Assembly: GCF_902498745.1 (NCBI RefSeq)
Contig: NZ_LR701479.1
Location: 66,292 to 130,291, forward strand
DNA length: 64,000 nt
DNA from: Erythrobacter sp. EC-HK427
Lineage (GTDB): Bacteria; Pseudomonadota; Alphaproteobacteria; Sphingomonadales; Sphingomonadaceae
Direction: 5' to 3'
Made by a program: the position numbers and the translations under genes. Positions 1 through 7,898 of this stretch are shown piece by piece (positions within the stretch are counted from its first letter, which is position 1; the number at the start of each line of letters is the position of its first letter). A model generated the notes under the pieces. It was not told where the DNA came from. It worked only from the letters and a program-made list of their open reading frames with translations, and did not search any database.

Positions 1-325
1 GAATAGTACGAGCACATGAGCGAAGAAAACGACACACCGCAACGCACCCGCAAGCCGCTTGGCCTGAAGCGGGCGGTTGACGGTGGCGAAGTCAAACAGA
101 CCTTTAGCCACGGCCGCACCAACAAGGTGGCGGCGGCGGAGGCGGCGGGGTCTCGCCCGGTTTCACGAGCTTGCGGCGACGCTTCACCTCGACCGCCACC
201 TTGTTGGTGCGGCCGTGGCTAAAGGTCTGTTTGACTTCGCCACCGTCAACCGCCCGCTTCAGGCCAAGCGGCTTGCGGGTGCGTTGCGGTGTGTCGTTTT
301 CTTCGCTCATGTGCTCGTACTATTC
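1..325. repeat. Fold-back inverted repeat containing two copies of the infB 5' end
   Basis: Bases 1-133 are the exact reverse complement of 193-325 (paired positions sum to 326), separated by a 59-base spacer. Both arms carry the start codon and first 44 or so codons of infB, one on each strand. Only the right arm is followed by the expected neighbour (ylxR), so the left arm is probably not a real second gene. A 133-bp perfect palindrome around a GC-rich, proline-codon-rich stretch at the very edge of the sequence is typical of a chimeric or fold-back read at a contig end. Confidence 0.9.
134..310 (-). CDS. infB: Translation initiation factor IF-2, N-terminal fragment
   Basis: The frame starting at 310 reads MSEENDTPQRTRKPLGLKR and then VKQTFSHGRTNKV, the conserved start of alphaproteobacterial IF-2, and enters a proline-rich linker before the sequence folds back on itself at about 134. 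IF-2 delivers formyl-Met-tRNA to the small ribosomal subunit. Only about 59 codons are present; the GTPase core is missing because the window (probably the contig) ends. It lies 24 bases downstream of the ylxR stop in the usual nusA-ylxR-infB order, so it should be part of that operon. Confidence 0.85.
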
Positions 326-333
326 CTTCAAAA

Positions 334-1062
334 TCAATCAACAACGCCGACGCCGGTCAAAGCTCCGGCGTCTTCGTTAGTCCCGGCCGCTGGTGCGGCA
401 CCCAGAAAGGTCTGCAAACGCCCCAGCGGGACGGCTACCCGCTGCGCCGATTTTCCATCAGCAAGCGCCAGGTGAACGACATTCTCGCGGCCCAATGCCA
501 CAGACAGGGCATCACGGTCTAGTGGAAGAACCTCTCCCCTCAAACCCGAGCCTTCTGCATCAAGGCCAACGCGGAACGCCTGGTCGAGCCGGCGACGGCC
601 ATCCTCGCTGGCATCGCTGGCATGATAAAGCGCGGCGATCTTGCCCATCCGCGCCTCGTCCCTGATCCTGTCGCTGCCCAAAATAATCCGCCCGCTGCGC
701 ATTTCCAACCCGAGCCGCTGAAGAAACGCGGTTTTGAGACCGCTTTCCGCGAGGTCAGCCAGATTGTCCGGAATGGTGAGCTTGCCGGTCTTGAACGCGC
801 GCGCCAAAGCGCCGCGCAGCTTGCCGTTCGCCAGAGCTGCAACCAACGCAGTCTTGTCCACCCCGATCCACGCACCGCGCCCGGGGGCCTTGGCGTTGGG
901 ATCGGGCAGCACATCGCCATCGGGCGAGAGCGCAAGGCGCAGGAATTCATCGCGCAAACCGGTCTGCCCGGTCAGCACGCAGCGCCGCTCGCTCCCCTTG
1001 TCACAAGGGGGAGCGGCTTCGGTTTCAGACGAACCTAATGGGTCATGTTGAGGATTCCGCAT
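334..1062 (-). CDS. ylxR: YlxR-family (DUF448) RNA-binding protein with L7Ae-like C-terminus
   Basis: A 242-residue protein between nusA and infB. The N-terminal part has the YlxR signature: a VLTGQ motif near residue 30, LRLALSPDGDVLPDPNAK, and GRGAWIG near residue 62. The rest (about 110-200) resembles the L7Ae-type ribosomal fold found fused to YlxR in alphaproteobacteria. Proteins of this family bind RNA and are associated with translation or transcription-termination factors; the precise role is not settled. The start at 1062 overlaps the end of nusA by 20 bases, which suggests translational coupling. The last 45 residues are low complexity. Confidence 0.85.
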   Translation of the reverse strand: MRNPQHDPLGSSETEAAPPCDKGSERRCVLTGQTGLRDEFLRLALSPDGDVLPDPNAKAPGRGAWIGVDKTALVAALANGKLRGALARAFKTGKLTIPDNLADLAESGLKTAFLQRLGLEMRSGRIILGSDRIRDEARMGKIAALYHASDASEDGRRRLDQAFRVGLDAEGSGLRGEVLPLDRDALSVALGRENVVHLALADGKSAQRVAVPLGRLQTFLGAAPAAGTNEDAGALTGVGVVD

Positions 1063-2704
1063 CGGCGGCCTCCTCTGCTTGGGACTCGGCAGCGGCCGGT
1101 TCGGCTGCTTCCTCGTCCTCGAACCAGTGCGCGCGGGCCGCCATGATGATCTCGTTGCCCTGCTCTTCGGTCAAACCGAAAGCACCCAGCACACCGCCCT
1201 TGTCCTCGCTGCGCTGCGAACGGCGCTGCGGCGGGCCTTCCTGGCTCTGGCGACGACGCGGCGCTTCGCGGCGCTTGGCGATCAGTTCGTCGGTGGCAAG
1301 ATCGGCCAGATCGTCGAGCGTCTTGATGCCGCCCTTGCCCAGCACGACGAGCATTTCCTCGGTCAGATGCGGGATATCGGCAAGCGCGTCTTCCACACCC
1401 AGTTCGCGGCGGGCGACGCGGTGCGCCTCTTCCTGCCGGTCGAGCGCTTCCTTGGCGCGGCTTTGCAGCTCTTCGGCCAGTTCGTCGTCAAACCCTTCGA
1501 TGCTGGCGAGTTCTTCCAACTCGACATAGGCGACTTCTTCCAGCTCCACGAAGCCTTCTGCCACCAGCAGCTGCGACAGGGTTTCGTCGACGTCGAGCTC
1601 TTCCTCGAACATCTTCGAACGCTCGGCAAATTCCTTGCCGCGCTTTTCCGAGGCTTCTTCCTCGGTCATGATGTCGATCTGGCTGTCGGTCAGCTGGCTG
1701 GCGAGACGCACGTTCTGCCCGCGGCGACCGATGGCGAGCGACAGCTGGTCATCGGGCACAACCACTTCTATGCGGCCTTCTTCCTCGTCCAGCACCACGC
1801 GGCTGACCGTGGCAGGCTGTAGCGCGTTGACGATGAAGGTGGCGGTGTCTTCCGACCACGGAATGATGTCGATCTTCTCGCCCTGCAATTCCTGCACCAC
1901 CGCCTGCACTCGGCTGCCCTTCATGCCGACACAGGCACCGACCGGATCGATGCTGCTGTCATGCGAGATCACGCCGATCTTGGCGCGGCTGCCCGGATCG
2001 CGGGCGGCGGCCTTGATTTCGATAATGCCGTCGTAAATCTCGGGCACTTCCTGCGCGAACAGCTTCTTCATGAAGTCCGGATGCGCGCGGCTGAGGAAAA
2101 TTTGCGGGCCGCGATTGTTGCGTTCCACCTTGCTGATGAGCGCGCGCACCCGCTCGCCCACACGGGCGGCTTCGCGCGGGATCTGCTGGTCGCGGCGGAT
2201 CACGCCCTCGGCACGGCCGAGATTGACGATCACATGGCCGAATTCGACCGACTTGATAACGCCGGTGATGACTTCACCCGCGCGATCCTTGAATTCTTCA
2301 AACTGGCGCTCGCGCTCGGCATCGCGCACCTTCTGGAAGATCACCTGCTTGGCGCTCTGCGCGTCAATGCGGCCCAGATCGTCCATCGCGGGGAGCGGAT
2401 CGACGATAAAATCGCCCATCTTGCTGCCCGGCTCCAGCTTTTCCGCCTGCGCCAGATCGACCTGCTTGAAGTAGTCTTCGACTTCCTCGACCACTTCGAC
2501 GACACGCCACAGGCGCAGATCGCCGGTCATCGGATCGAGCTTGGCGCGGATATCGTTTTCCTGCCCGAAACGGGCGCGTGCGGCCTTCTGGATCGCTTCT
2601 TCCAGAGCTTCGATCACGATGCTCTTGTCGATCATCTTTTCCGATGCAACCGCAGTGGCGATTGCAAGCAGTTCGGCCTTATTGGCTGAGATGGGGCTGG
2701 CCAT
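1043..2704 (-). CDS. nusA: Transcription termination/antitermination protein NusA
   Basis: 553 residues with the full NusA layout: N-terminal RNA-polymerase-binding domain (1-130), S1 domain (about 145-195), two KH domains with [10 protein letters not shown] (266-275) and AIGRRGQN (334-341), and C-terminal helix-hairpin-helix-like repeats with the acidic tail seen in alphaproteobacteria. It binds RNA polymerase and nascent RNA to modulate pausing, termination and antitermination. Its ATG at 2704 overlaps the stop of rimP by one base, and its 3' end overlaps ylxR, so rimP-nusA-ylxR-infB is one operon. Confidence 0.97.
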   Translation of the reverse strand: MASPISANKAELLAIATAVASEKMIDKSIVIEALEEAIQKAARARFGQENDIRAKLDPMTGDLRLWRVVEVVEEVEDYFKQVDLAQAEKLEPGSKMGDFIVDPLPAMDDLGRIDAQSAKQVIFQKVRDAERERQFEEFKDRAGEVITGVIKSVEFGHVIVNLGRAEGVIRRDQQIPREAARVGERVRALISKVERNNRGPQIFLSRAHPDFMKKLFAQEVPEIYDGIIEIKAAARDPGSRAKIGVISHDSSIDPVGACVGMKGSRVQAVVQELQGEKIDIIPWSEDTATFIVNALQPATVSRVVLDEEEGRIEVVVPDDQLSLAIGRRGQNVRLASQLTDSQIDIMTEEEASEKRGKEFAERSKMFEEELDVDETLSQLLVAEGFVELEEVAYVELEELASIEGFDDELAEELQSRAKEALDRQEEAHRVARRELGVEDALADIPHLTEEMLVVLGKGGIKTLDDLADLATDELIAKRREAPRRRQSQEGPPQRRSQRSEDKGGVLGAFGLTEEQGNEIIMAARAHWFEDEEAAEPAAAESQAEEAADAESST

Positions 2705-3276
2705 CAGGTATGAGCCTCTTCTTCCTCTGTGTCCGTTTCCGGAGCTTCTTCGATATCTTCGACCCCGCTCATATCGAGCGGGCGGGTGGCAGCGATCAGC
2801 CGGTCGGTCAGAACCAGCTTCGCCGAGTGAATGCTATCCAGCGGGATTGCAACCGTGCCCGCTTTGCTATCCGCGATGGTGACGAGATCGCCTTCGATAC
2901 CCACCAGTTCGCCGCGCAGATTGCGGTGACCGTCCAGCTTTTCAACAAGCGCGATCTTCGCTTCGTGCCCGGCCCAATTGGCAAAATCCTTTGCGCGGGT
3001 TAGCGGGCGATCGATGCCGGGGCTGCTCACTTCCAAGTGATAGGCCCCTTCAACCAGCACTTCGCCCGCTTCCTCGATCGCGTCGATCCGGTCGGAAATG
3101 CGGCGAGAGAGTTCCATGCACTGGTCAACCACAAGCTGCCCGGTTGCCGGGTCTTCCGCCATGATCTGCAACGTGCGCTCTTCGCCGGAGCCGGACATCT
3201 TCACGCGCACGAGATCAAACCCCAAAGCCTCGGCTTCGGGTGCAATCACTTCGGTAAGGCGCGCGATATCGACCAT
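2704..3276 (-). CDS. rimP: Ribosome maturation factor RimP
   Basis: 190 residues, first gene of the rimP-nusA-ylxR-infB operon. The N-terminal RimP domain includes YHLEVSSPGIDRPLTRAKDF (about residues 82-101), the family hallmark, followed by a C-terminal SH3-like barrel and an acidic tail. RimP is needed for late assembly of the 30S subunit. Upstream (3277-3413) lies 137 bases without a gene, which must hold the operon promoter; I do not see a clear -35/-10 pair there. Confidence 0.95.
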   Translation of the reverse strand: MVDIARLTEVIAPEAEALGFDLVRVKMSGSGEERTLQIMAEDPATGQLVVDQCMELSRRISDRIDAIEEAGEVLVEGAYHLEVSSPGIDRPLTRAKDFANWAGHEAKIALVEKLDGHRNLRGELVGIEGDLVTIADSKAGTVAIPLDSIHSAKLVLTDRLIAATRPLDMSGVEDIEEAPETDTEEEEAHT

Positions 3277-3413
3277 CGGTTCTCCTGCAATACGCCATTG
3301 TCATGACAATCGGGTGTCGTGCCGGCCCCTTGCGGCGCCAGCCCCTTCAGTGTCACAACAATGTCGGGATTGAGGCTTAATAAGCGCGCCGCGCGAGGAA
3401 AGCAACAGGCGAG

Positions 3414-4316
3414 TTATTCGCTCGTTACAGTGCCCGGAGGCGCAGCGGCCACATCCTCTTCACCGAGTTCGCGGATTGTGCCGCCATCGACCACCCAGAC
3501 AGTGCGCGAGCGCGGCGTTTCGACGAACATCGGCACGGGCCGCATCATGCTGGCCCAAACGTGCACTTCGCTCGGTTCGGCAGCGCGGGTGAAGGCGACA
3601 GGTGTCAGCACAACCGCCTGTGTATCTGGGGTAATCTCGGGCAGCAGTGCGGTCGGGCAGCCGTCTTCCAGCCGGTGCAGCTGCGTGACTTGCCCTGCCG
3701 CATCAACCGAAAAGCGGTAATGCCCGCCCAGCGGAATGCTGTCCATATCGGTCAGCGGGGTCATGATATAGACCTGCGCCCCGTCACCATCGGGCACAGT
3801 AATCGTATTGGCCTGCGCATTGGCGCACAGGGTGAGCTGCACGCCCGAGAGCGTACCAATCACCGCCTGCCGGGCATCGGCAAGGCGGCTCGCCATGGCA
3901 GACAGCGGCGGTCTAGCATCGGCAGGATGGAAACCGCCCGCAACCACTTCCGACCCGTCAACCGTATAACGTGCCACTTCGACCGGCCCCGCGCCGAAAT
4001 CGCCGAAATAGACCGCATCGAGCGTGCCGCCGCTGTCCGAGGGAACCACGACATAGCCGCGCATATAGGGGCCGAGCGCTTGATCATATTCGGTGAGGAA
4101 AGCATCGGTCGAGTGCCATGCGGCCTGATCATAAGCGAAAATCAGCTGCCCGCGCTCCTGCGCAAAGGCGAGCGATTCGGGCGATGGCGCGCTGTAGGGA
4201 TAGGATGCCGCCGCCTGCGCATCCGCCGTTTGCTGGGCCAGCGCGGGCGCGGAGGCCGTCGCCGCCGCTCCGCACAGCGCCGCCGCACCCAGAATGCGCG
4301 AAACTACTCTATTCAT
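3414..4316 (-). CDS. Secreted protein of unknown function, paralogue of the 21344-22189 protein
   Basis: About 300 residues with a Sec-type signal peptide (hydrophobic LGAAALCGAAATASAPALA, cleavage near AQQ). I do not recognise a named family. The ATG at 4316 is chosen because AGGAG lies 9 bases upstream; a TTG one codon earlier is possible. The mature part holds two cysteines (TLCANA and DGCPTA) that line up with two cysteines in the protein encoded at 21344-22189; shared surrounding patterns (for example SIPLGGHYRFSV against AVPLGKHWRVSF, and PSEVHVWAS against PSPVHIFLS) suggest one family with a conserved disulfide. The gene lies between the rimP operon and pspF with no obvious operon partner. 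Confidence 0.75.
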   Translation of the reverse strand: MNRVVSRILGAAALCGAAATASAPALAQQTADAQAAASYPYSAPSPESLAFAQERGQLIFAYDQAAWHSTDAFLTEYDQALGPYMRGYVVVPSDSGGTLDAVYFGDFGAGPVEVARYTVDGSEVVAGGFHPADARPPLSAMASRLADARQAVIGTLSGVQLTLCANAQANTITVPDGDGAQVYIMTPLTDMDSIPLGGHYRFSVDAAGQVTQLHRLEDGCPTALLPEITPDTQAVVLTPVAFTRAAEPSEVHVWASMMRPVPMFVETPRSRTVWVVDGGTIRELGEEDVAAAPPGTVTSE

Positions 4317-4365
4317 CAAAAGTATCTCCTGTCCGCCCCGCAGGATGGCGCGGGTCTGGCGAATG

Positions 4366-5400
4366 TCAATCGCTGTCCGCCAGCCCGTGCTTTTTGATGC
4401 AATGGCGCAGCTGGTCGTACGTCAGGCCGAGCGCCTTGGCGGTTTGCCGCTGGTTCCAGCGATTTGCGCCCAAAGCGTGTTCGACTATCGCCTTCTCGTG
4501 CGCATCCACCGCCGCGCGCAGATCGTCGATGTCGTCAAAGCGCGGCTGGCTTGGTTGGACATTGCCGACAGGCGCGGAGCCGGAGGCGCGCGGCGCGGTC
4601 GGCGCGGAAGCCATCGGCGCTGGCTTCCACGGGCTGGCGAAGGGATCGAACACCATTTCACCAATCGGCATATCCCAATTGTCCCAGCGATAGACCGCGC
4701 GTTCCACCACGTTGCGCAGTTCGCGCACATTGCCGGGCCAAGGGTGGTCTTCCATCCGGTCAGCAATGTGATCGGCGAAACCCGGCCACCTCTCCCAGCC
4801 CAGCTCTGCCGCCATCCGCCGCCCGAAATAATCCGCCAGCACCTGGATATCGCCCTCGCGCACTCGCAGCGGCGGCAGGGTGATGACTTCGAAACTCAGC
4901 CGGTCGAGCAGATCGGGGCGAAACTCGCCGTGTTCGGCCTTGGCCTGCAAATCCTCATTGGTGGCCGCAACGATACGCACATCCACCCGCGTTGGACGGC
5001 TGGAACCGATGCGGGTGACCTCGCCATATTCCACCGCGCGCAGCAGCCTTTCCTGCGCGCCCATCGACAAAGTGCCCAGTTCGTCGAGAAATAGCGTCCC
5101 CCGGTCGGCTTCTTCAAACCTTCCGACGCGCGCTTTGGTAGCGCCGGTGAAAGCTCCTTGCTCGTGGCCGAACAGTTCGGCCTCTATCAATGTTTCGGGA
5201 AGCGCGGCGCAGTTCATCGTGACCAGCGGCTCTTCCCACCGGTCGGAAAGGCGATGCAGACGTTCGGCGATCAGTTCCTTGCCTGTGCCGCGTTCGCCGA
5301 TCACAAGGACGGGGCGCGCCATCGGCGCTGCACGGCTCGCCCGCTCGACCGCATCGAGGAACGCGCCCGACTGGCCGATAAACTGGCTTTTGATCTCCAT
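4366..5400 (-). CDS. pspF: Phage shock operon transcriptional activator PspF
   Basis: A 344-residue bacterial enhancer-binding protein lacking an N-terminal sensor domain, as PspF does. Visible motifs: Walker A GERGTGKE (35-42), the sigma-54-contacting loop GAFTGA (82-87), Walker B GTLFLDE (101-107), and a Fis-type helix-turn-helix at the C-terminus (RWNQRQTAKALGLTYDQLR). The start MEIKSQF at 5400 matches family N-termini better than the in-frame ATG at 5427. It is divergent from the psp operon it should activate, with both regulated from the shared region 5401-5554. In known systems PspA binds PspF and holds it inactive until envelope stress. Confidence 0.95.
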   Translation of the reverse strand: MEIKSQFIGQSGAFLDAVERASRAAPMARPVLVIGERGTGKELIAERLHRLSDRWEEPLVTMNCAALPETLIEAELFGHEQGAFTGATKARVGRFEEADRGTLFLDELGTLSMGAQERLLRAVEYGEVTRIGSSRPTRVDVRIVAATNEDLQAKAEHGEFRPDLLDRLSFEVITLPPLRVREGDIQVLADYFGRRMAAELGWERWPGFADHIADRMEDHPWPGNVRELRNVVERAVYRWDNWDMPIGEMVFDPFASPWKPAPMASAPTAPRASGSAPVGNVQPSQPRFDDIDDLRAAVDAHEKAIVEHALGANRWNQRQTAKALGLTYDQLRHCIKKHGLADSD

Positions 5401-5403
5401 GCA

Positions 5404-5434
5404 CCAGAATATAGTGAAATTTCCCACATTCTGG
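5404..5434. promoter_or_regulatory. Candidate PspF upstream activating site
   Basis: CCAGAAT (5404-5410) and ATTCTGG (5428-5434) form a 7-bp inverted repeat 24 bases centre to centre, roughly 95-125 bases upstream of the predicted psp transcription start and touching the pspF leader. The position suits an enhancer site that also allows PspF autorepression. The half-site ATTCTG recurs upstream of the second sigma-54 promoter near 25.85 kb. No experimental consensus was used, so this is inference. Confidence 0.5.
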
Positions 5435-5501
5435 CAAGTAAAACCACATCCGGTAACACGGCTTCACAAAAATCTCTCGGAAATCCGCCATTCCACCCGT
5501 T

Positions 5502-5517
5502 TGGCACGCCCCTTGCT
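5502..5517 (+). promoter_or_regulatory. Sigma-54 (-24/-12) promoter of the psp operon
   Basis: TGGCACG-cccc-TTGCT is an essentially perfect match to the RpoN consensus TGGCACG-N4-TTGCW, with the invariant GG and GC exactly 10 bases apart. Transcription should start near 5528, giving a leader of about 27 bases before the ATG at 5555. Together with the divergent pspF this fixes the regulation of the downstream genes. Confidence 0.93.
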
Positions 5518-5554
5518 GTTCACGGGACAGACAGATTTTCAGGAGATACCCACG

Positions 5555-5710
5555 ATGTTCGACCGCAGCTTCTTCACCAGCAAACTCGGCCACGCCGCGC
5601 TGGTCAGCGTCGCCGCGATGATCATGTTCACCGTGTTCACGCAGATGCAGCAGGATATGGGCGCCGCCGATATGCTGATCGCCACGCACGCAGCGGTTGA
5701 ACTTGCATGA
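5555..5710 (+). CDS. 51-residue membrane protein, first gene of the psp operon
   Basis: Begins MFDRSFFTSKLGHAALVSVA and has one predicted membrane segment (about residues 12-30) followed by a short tail. An SD-like AGGAG (5541-5545) lies 9 bases before the ATG and the gene sits 27 bases after the predicted sigma-54 start, so it should be strongly induced with the operon. Its stop overlaps an in-frame ATG (ATGA) of an N-terminal extension of PspA. I do not recognise the family. Its size and its GKIGAALG-like membrane segment resemble the three tiny genes at 25.3-25.8 kb, which also precede a PspC-domain gene; this link is tentative. Confidence 0.8.
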   Translation: MFDRSFFTSKLGHAALVSVAAMIMFTVFTQMQQDMGAADMLIATHAAVELA

Positions 5711-5847
5711 GCGACAACGACCGCAATCCCCTGACCCCGGTGGGCAACCAGCTGAAGCGCGTCGGCTCGCGTCTCGATGCCGAGATCGACCGTCTGCGCT
5801 CCAGCCCGGAGCCGACCCGTTCCGCAAACTTTTCCGGAGGCAACTGG

Positions 5848-6543
5848 ATGGGCATTTTTTCCCGTACCCGTGATATCATCGCCGCGAATTTCAGCGAACT
5901 GCTCGACCAGGCCGATGACCCGGCGAAGATGATCCGCATGATCATCCTCGAAATGGAAGAAACGCTGGTGGAAGTGCGCGCAAGCGCGGCGCGGACGATT
6001 GCCGACCAGAAGGAAATGCAGCGCCATGTCATAAAGCTCGACCGGTTGCAGGCCGACTGGTCGGAAAAGGCGCAGCTGGCGCTGTCGAAGGATCGCGAGG
6101 ATCTGGCGCGCGCCGCTTTGCTCGAAAAACGCAAAGCGACCGACATGATCGACAAGCTGAAGCAGGAAATGGCGGTGCTTGACGATGCGCTGCGCGCTTA
6201 CGAGGCGGATATTGCGAAATTGCAGAACCGCCTGCGCGAAGCCCGCAGCCGCCAGACGCAGATCGCCGCGCGGCTCGAAAGCGCGGAAAACCGCGTCAAG
6301 CTGCGCAGCCTGATGACCAATGAACGCGTGGACGAGGCGCTAACCCGCTTCGAACAGCTCGAACGCCGCGTCGACTATGCAGAAGGCCGCGCCGATGCGC
6401 TGCAGATTTCGAACGGCAGCGGCAACAGCCTCGCCGACGAATTTGCCGCGCTCGAAGGCGGCGACAAGGTCGACGAGGAGCTGGAGGAAATGAAGCGTCT
6501 GCTCGGCAAGAGCGGTGACGCTGGAAAGAACAAAGGGGAATAA
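5848..6543 (+). CDS. pspA: Phage shock protein A
   Basis: 231 residues from MGIFSRTRDIIAANF, the exact family N-terminus, predicted coiled coil throughout (PspA/IM30, ESCRT-III superfamily). PspA binds PspF in unstressed cells and assembles on damaged inner membrane during stress. GGAGG at 5836-5840, 7 bases before the ATG, supports this start. The frame is open upstream to an ATG at 5707 that overlaps the stop of the preceding small gene; that extension adds 47 residues with normal codon use, so a longer form may also be made. pspB follows after 2 bases. Confidence 0.95.
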   Translation: MGIFSRTRDIIAANFSELLDQADDPAKMIRMIILEMEETLVEVRASAARTIADQKEMQRHVIKLDRLQADWSEKAQLALSKDREDLARAALLEKRKATDMIDKLKQEMAVLDDALRAYEADIAKLQNRLREARSRQTQIAARLESAENRVKLRSLMTNERVDEALTRFEQLERRVDYAEGRADALQISNGSGNSLADEFAALEGGDKVDEELEEMKRLLGKSGDAGKNKGE

Positions 6544-6545
6544 CA

Positions 6546-6848
6546 ATGGATTTCGGAGAAGTATTGGCCTTTGCCATGTTCTTCATCGCCTTGCCGTGGA
6601 TCGTTTTGCACTACGTGACCAAGTGGAAAACCGCCGCCACCATCACCACCGATGACGAGGCACTGCTGGAAGATCTCTACAGCCTCGCCAAGCGGCTGGA
6701 CGAGCGGATGGACACCGTCGAGCGCCTTGTCGCCGCAGACAATCCCGCCTTCGATCCCCCGCGCCTGCAAGCCGACCGAGAAGCCGACAACGCCCCCCTG
6801 CGCGAGCTGGAACAGCTGCTCGCCCAGCAGAAAGGAGCCAGCAAGTGA
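6546..6848 (+). CDS. pspB: Phage shock protein B
   Basis: 100 residues: an N-terminal membrane helix (FGEVLAFAMFFIALPWIVLH) and a cytoplasmic coil with the PspB signature LAKRLDERMDTVERLV (about residues 48-63). PspB and PspC form the inner-membrane sensor that relieves PspA inhibition of PspF. It is longer than the E. coli protein (74 residues) because of a Gln/Glu/Arg-rich tail. It overlaps pspC by 4 bases (GTGA). The motif RxxxVExIV is repeated in six further proteins downstream. Confidence 0.93.
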   Translation: MDFGEVLAFAMFFIALPWIVLHYVTKWKTAATITTDDEALLEDLYSLAKRLDERMDTVERLVAADNPAFDPPRLQADREADNAPLRELEQLLAQQKGASK

Positions 6849-7228
6849 ACACCCCCCGCACCACTCTTTATCGGGACAAGCAGAATGCGAAGCTTTTGGG
6901 CGTATGTTCAGGCATCGCGGATTACACCGGGATCAGCATCTTCTGGGTGCGACTGATGTGCATCATATCGTGGCTCACCCCGGTCGCTACTGTTACCATT
7001 CCGGCTTACATCCTAATGGGTTTGCTGCTGAACAAGAAGCCGCCGCATCTTTACGCAGCGGATACGAAAGAGACCGAATACTGGCAGGGCGTTCGCCAGA
7101 ACCCCAAGCGCACCGCCCGCGAAATCCGCGCCCGGATGAAGGATGTGGACCGCCGCCTGGCCGAGGTCGAGAGCTTCTATGTCAATTCGAACCCGCTGCT
7201 GACCCGCGAAATCGAACAGCTGCGCTAA
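6845..7228 (+). CDS. pspC: Phage shock protein C
   Basis: 127 residues. The PspC domain (LYRDKQNAKLLGVCSGIADY, then a membrane segment with GISIFWVRL) occupies residues 7-65, and a C-terminal helix DRRLAEVESFYVNSNP then REIEQLR echoes the coil found in PspB. GTG start overlapping the pspB stop. It should act with PspB as the membrane sensor for PspA/PspF. The PspB-like array begins 29 bases further on. Confidence 0.95.
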   Translation: MNTPRTTLYRDKQNAKLLGVCSGIADYTGISIFWVRLMCIISWLTPVATVTIPAYILMGLLLNKKPPHLYAADTKETEYWQGVRQNPKRTAREIRARMKDVDRRLAEVESFYVNSNPLLTREIEQLR

Positions 7229-7257
7229 GCCAGAAACCTAACTGAGGGGACAAACCC

Positions 7258-7566
7258 ATGGGCGAACTCGCCATCCTTATTCCGATCCTCGGCGTGAGCA
7301 TTCCGATCATAGCGATCTGGACGAGCCACCAGCGAAAGATGGCGGAAATGCGCATTGGCGCGACAGCGGAGGAAACCGCCGAACGCGCAGCGCAATACGC
7401 CAGCAAGGTGCAACAACTGGAAGATCGGGTGCAGGTGCTCGAACGCATCGTGACCGATCGTGGCTATGACATCGCCACCCAGATCGAGGCGCTTCGCGAC
7501 ACCCGCTCGGTCGAGCAGGTAGACAGCGGCGTTCCGATCTCCTTCGGCAAGCAGGAGAACGTCTGA
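7258..7566 (+). CDS. PspB-like small membrane protein, array member 1
   Basis: 102 residues: N-terminal membrane helix (about 3-21, LAILIPILGVSIPIIAIW), a charged segment, and the coil motif DRVQVLERIVTDRGYDIATQ followed by IEALRD (about 56-81). The architecture and the RxxxLExI core match PspB, but the VTDxGY...EIEALRD extension is specific to this array and to the C-terminus of PspC. AGGGG precedes the ATG. The stop overlaps the next start by one base. By context it is a Psp membrane component of unknown specific role. Confidence 0.85.
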   Translation: MGELAILIPILGVSIPIIAIWTSHQRKMAEMRIGATAEETAERAAQYASKVQQLEDRVQVLERIVTDRGYDIATQIEALRDTRSVEQVDSGVPISFGKQENV

Positions 7567-7898
7567 TGGAATTCATCATCTGGATCGTCGGCATCAGCAC
7601 CGTTGGCTGGCTGGTGAACAACTGGATCCGCGCCAAGCACGGCTACTCGCTGGAAGACGAATGGGGCGGCAAGTCCGAAAAGGCAGACAACGCGCTCAAT
7701 GATCGCCTCGCGCAGCAAAATGCGCAGCTCCTCGCCACGATGGAAAAGATGCAGGATCGCATGGTCGTGCTCGAACGCATCGTCACCGACAAGGGCTACC
7801 GCGTGGCCGAGGAAATCGAGGCTTTGCGCGATGTTCCCCCGCCCGCCCGCTCGGATAGCGGCACGCCGCTCAACTTCGGACAGAAGGATACCGTATAA
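7566..7898 (+). CDS. PspB-like small membrane protein, array member 2
   Basis: 110 residues. Membrane helix at about 3-19 (FIIWIVGISTVGWLVNNW), then HGYSLEDEWGGK, then the coil DRMVVLERIVTDKGYRVAEE and IEALRD (about 64-89). It shares an unusual 'GY-[SP]-LE' segment after the membrane helix with array member 3, so these two look like the most recent duplicates. Both junctions with neighbours overlap by a single base, implying translational coupling along the array. The tail (SDSGTPLNFGQKDTV) matches that of member 1 (VDSGVPISFGKQENV). Confidence 0.85.
   Translation: MEFIIWIVGISTVGWLVNNWIRAKHGYSLEDEWGGKSEKADNALNDRLAQQNAQLLATMEKMQDRMVVLERIVTDKGYRVAEEIEALRDVPPPARSDSGTPLNFGQKDTV

Noticed and set aside
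16-222. Plus-strand copy of the infB start
   Set aside because: It is the mirror arm of the fold-back at the window edge, with no proper upstream or downstream context.
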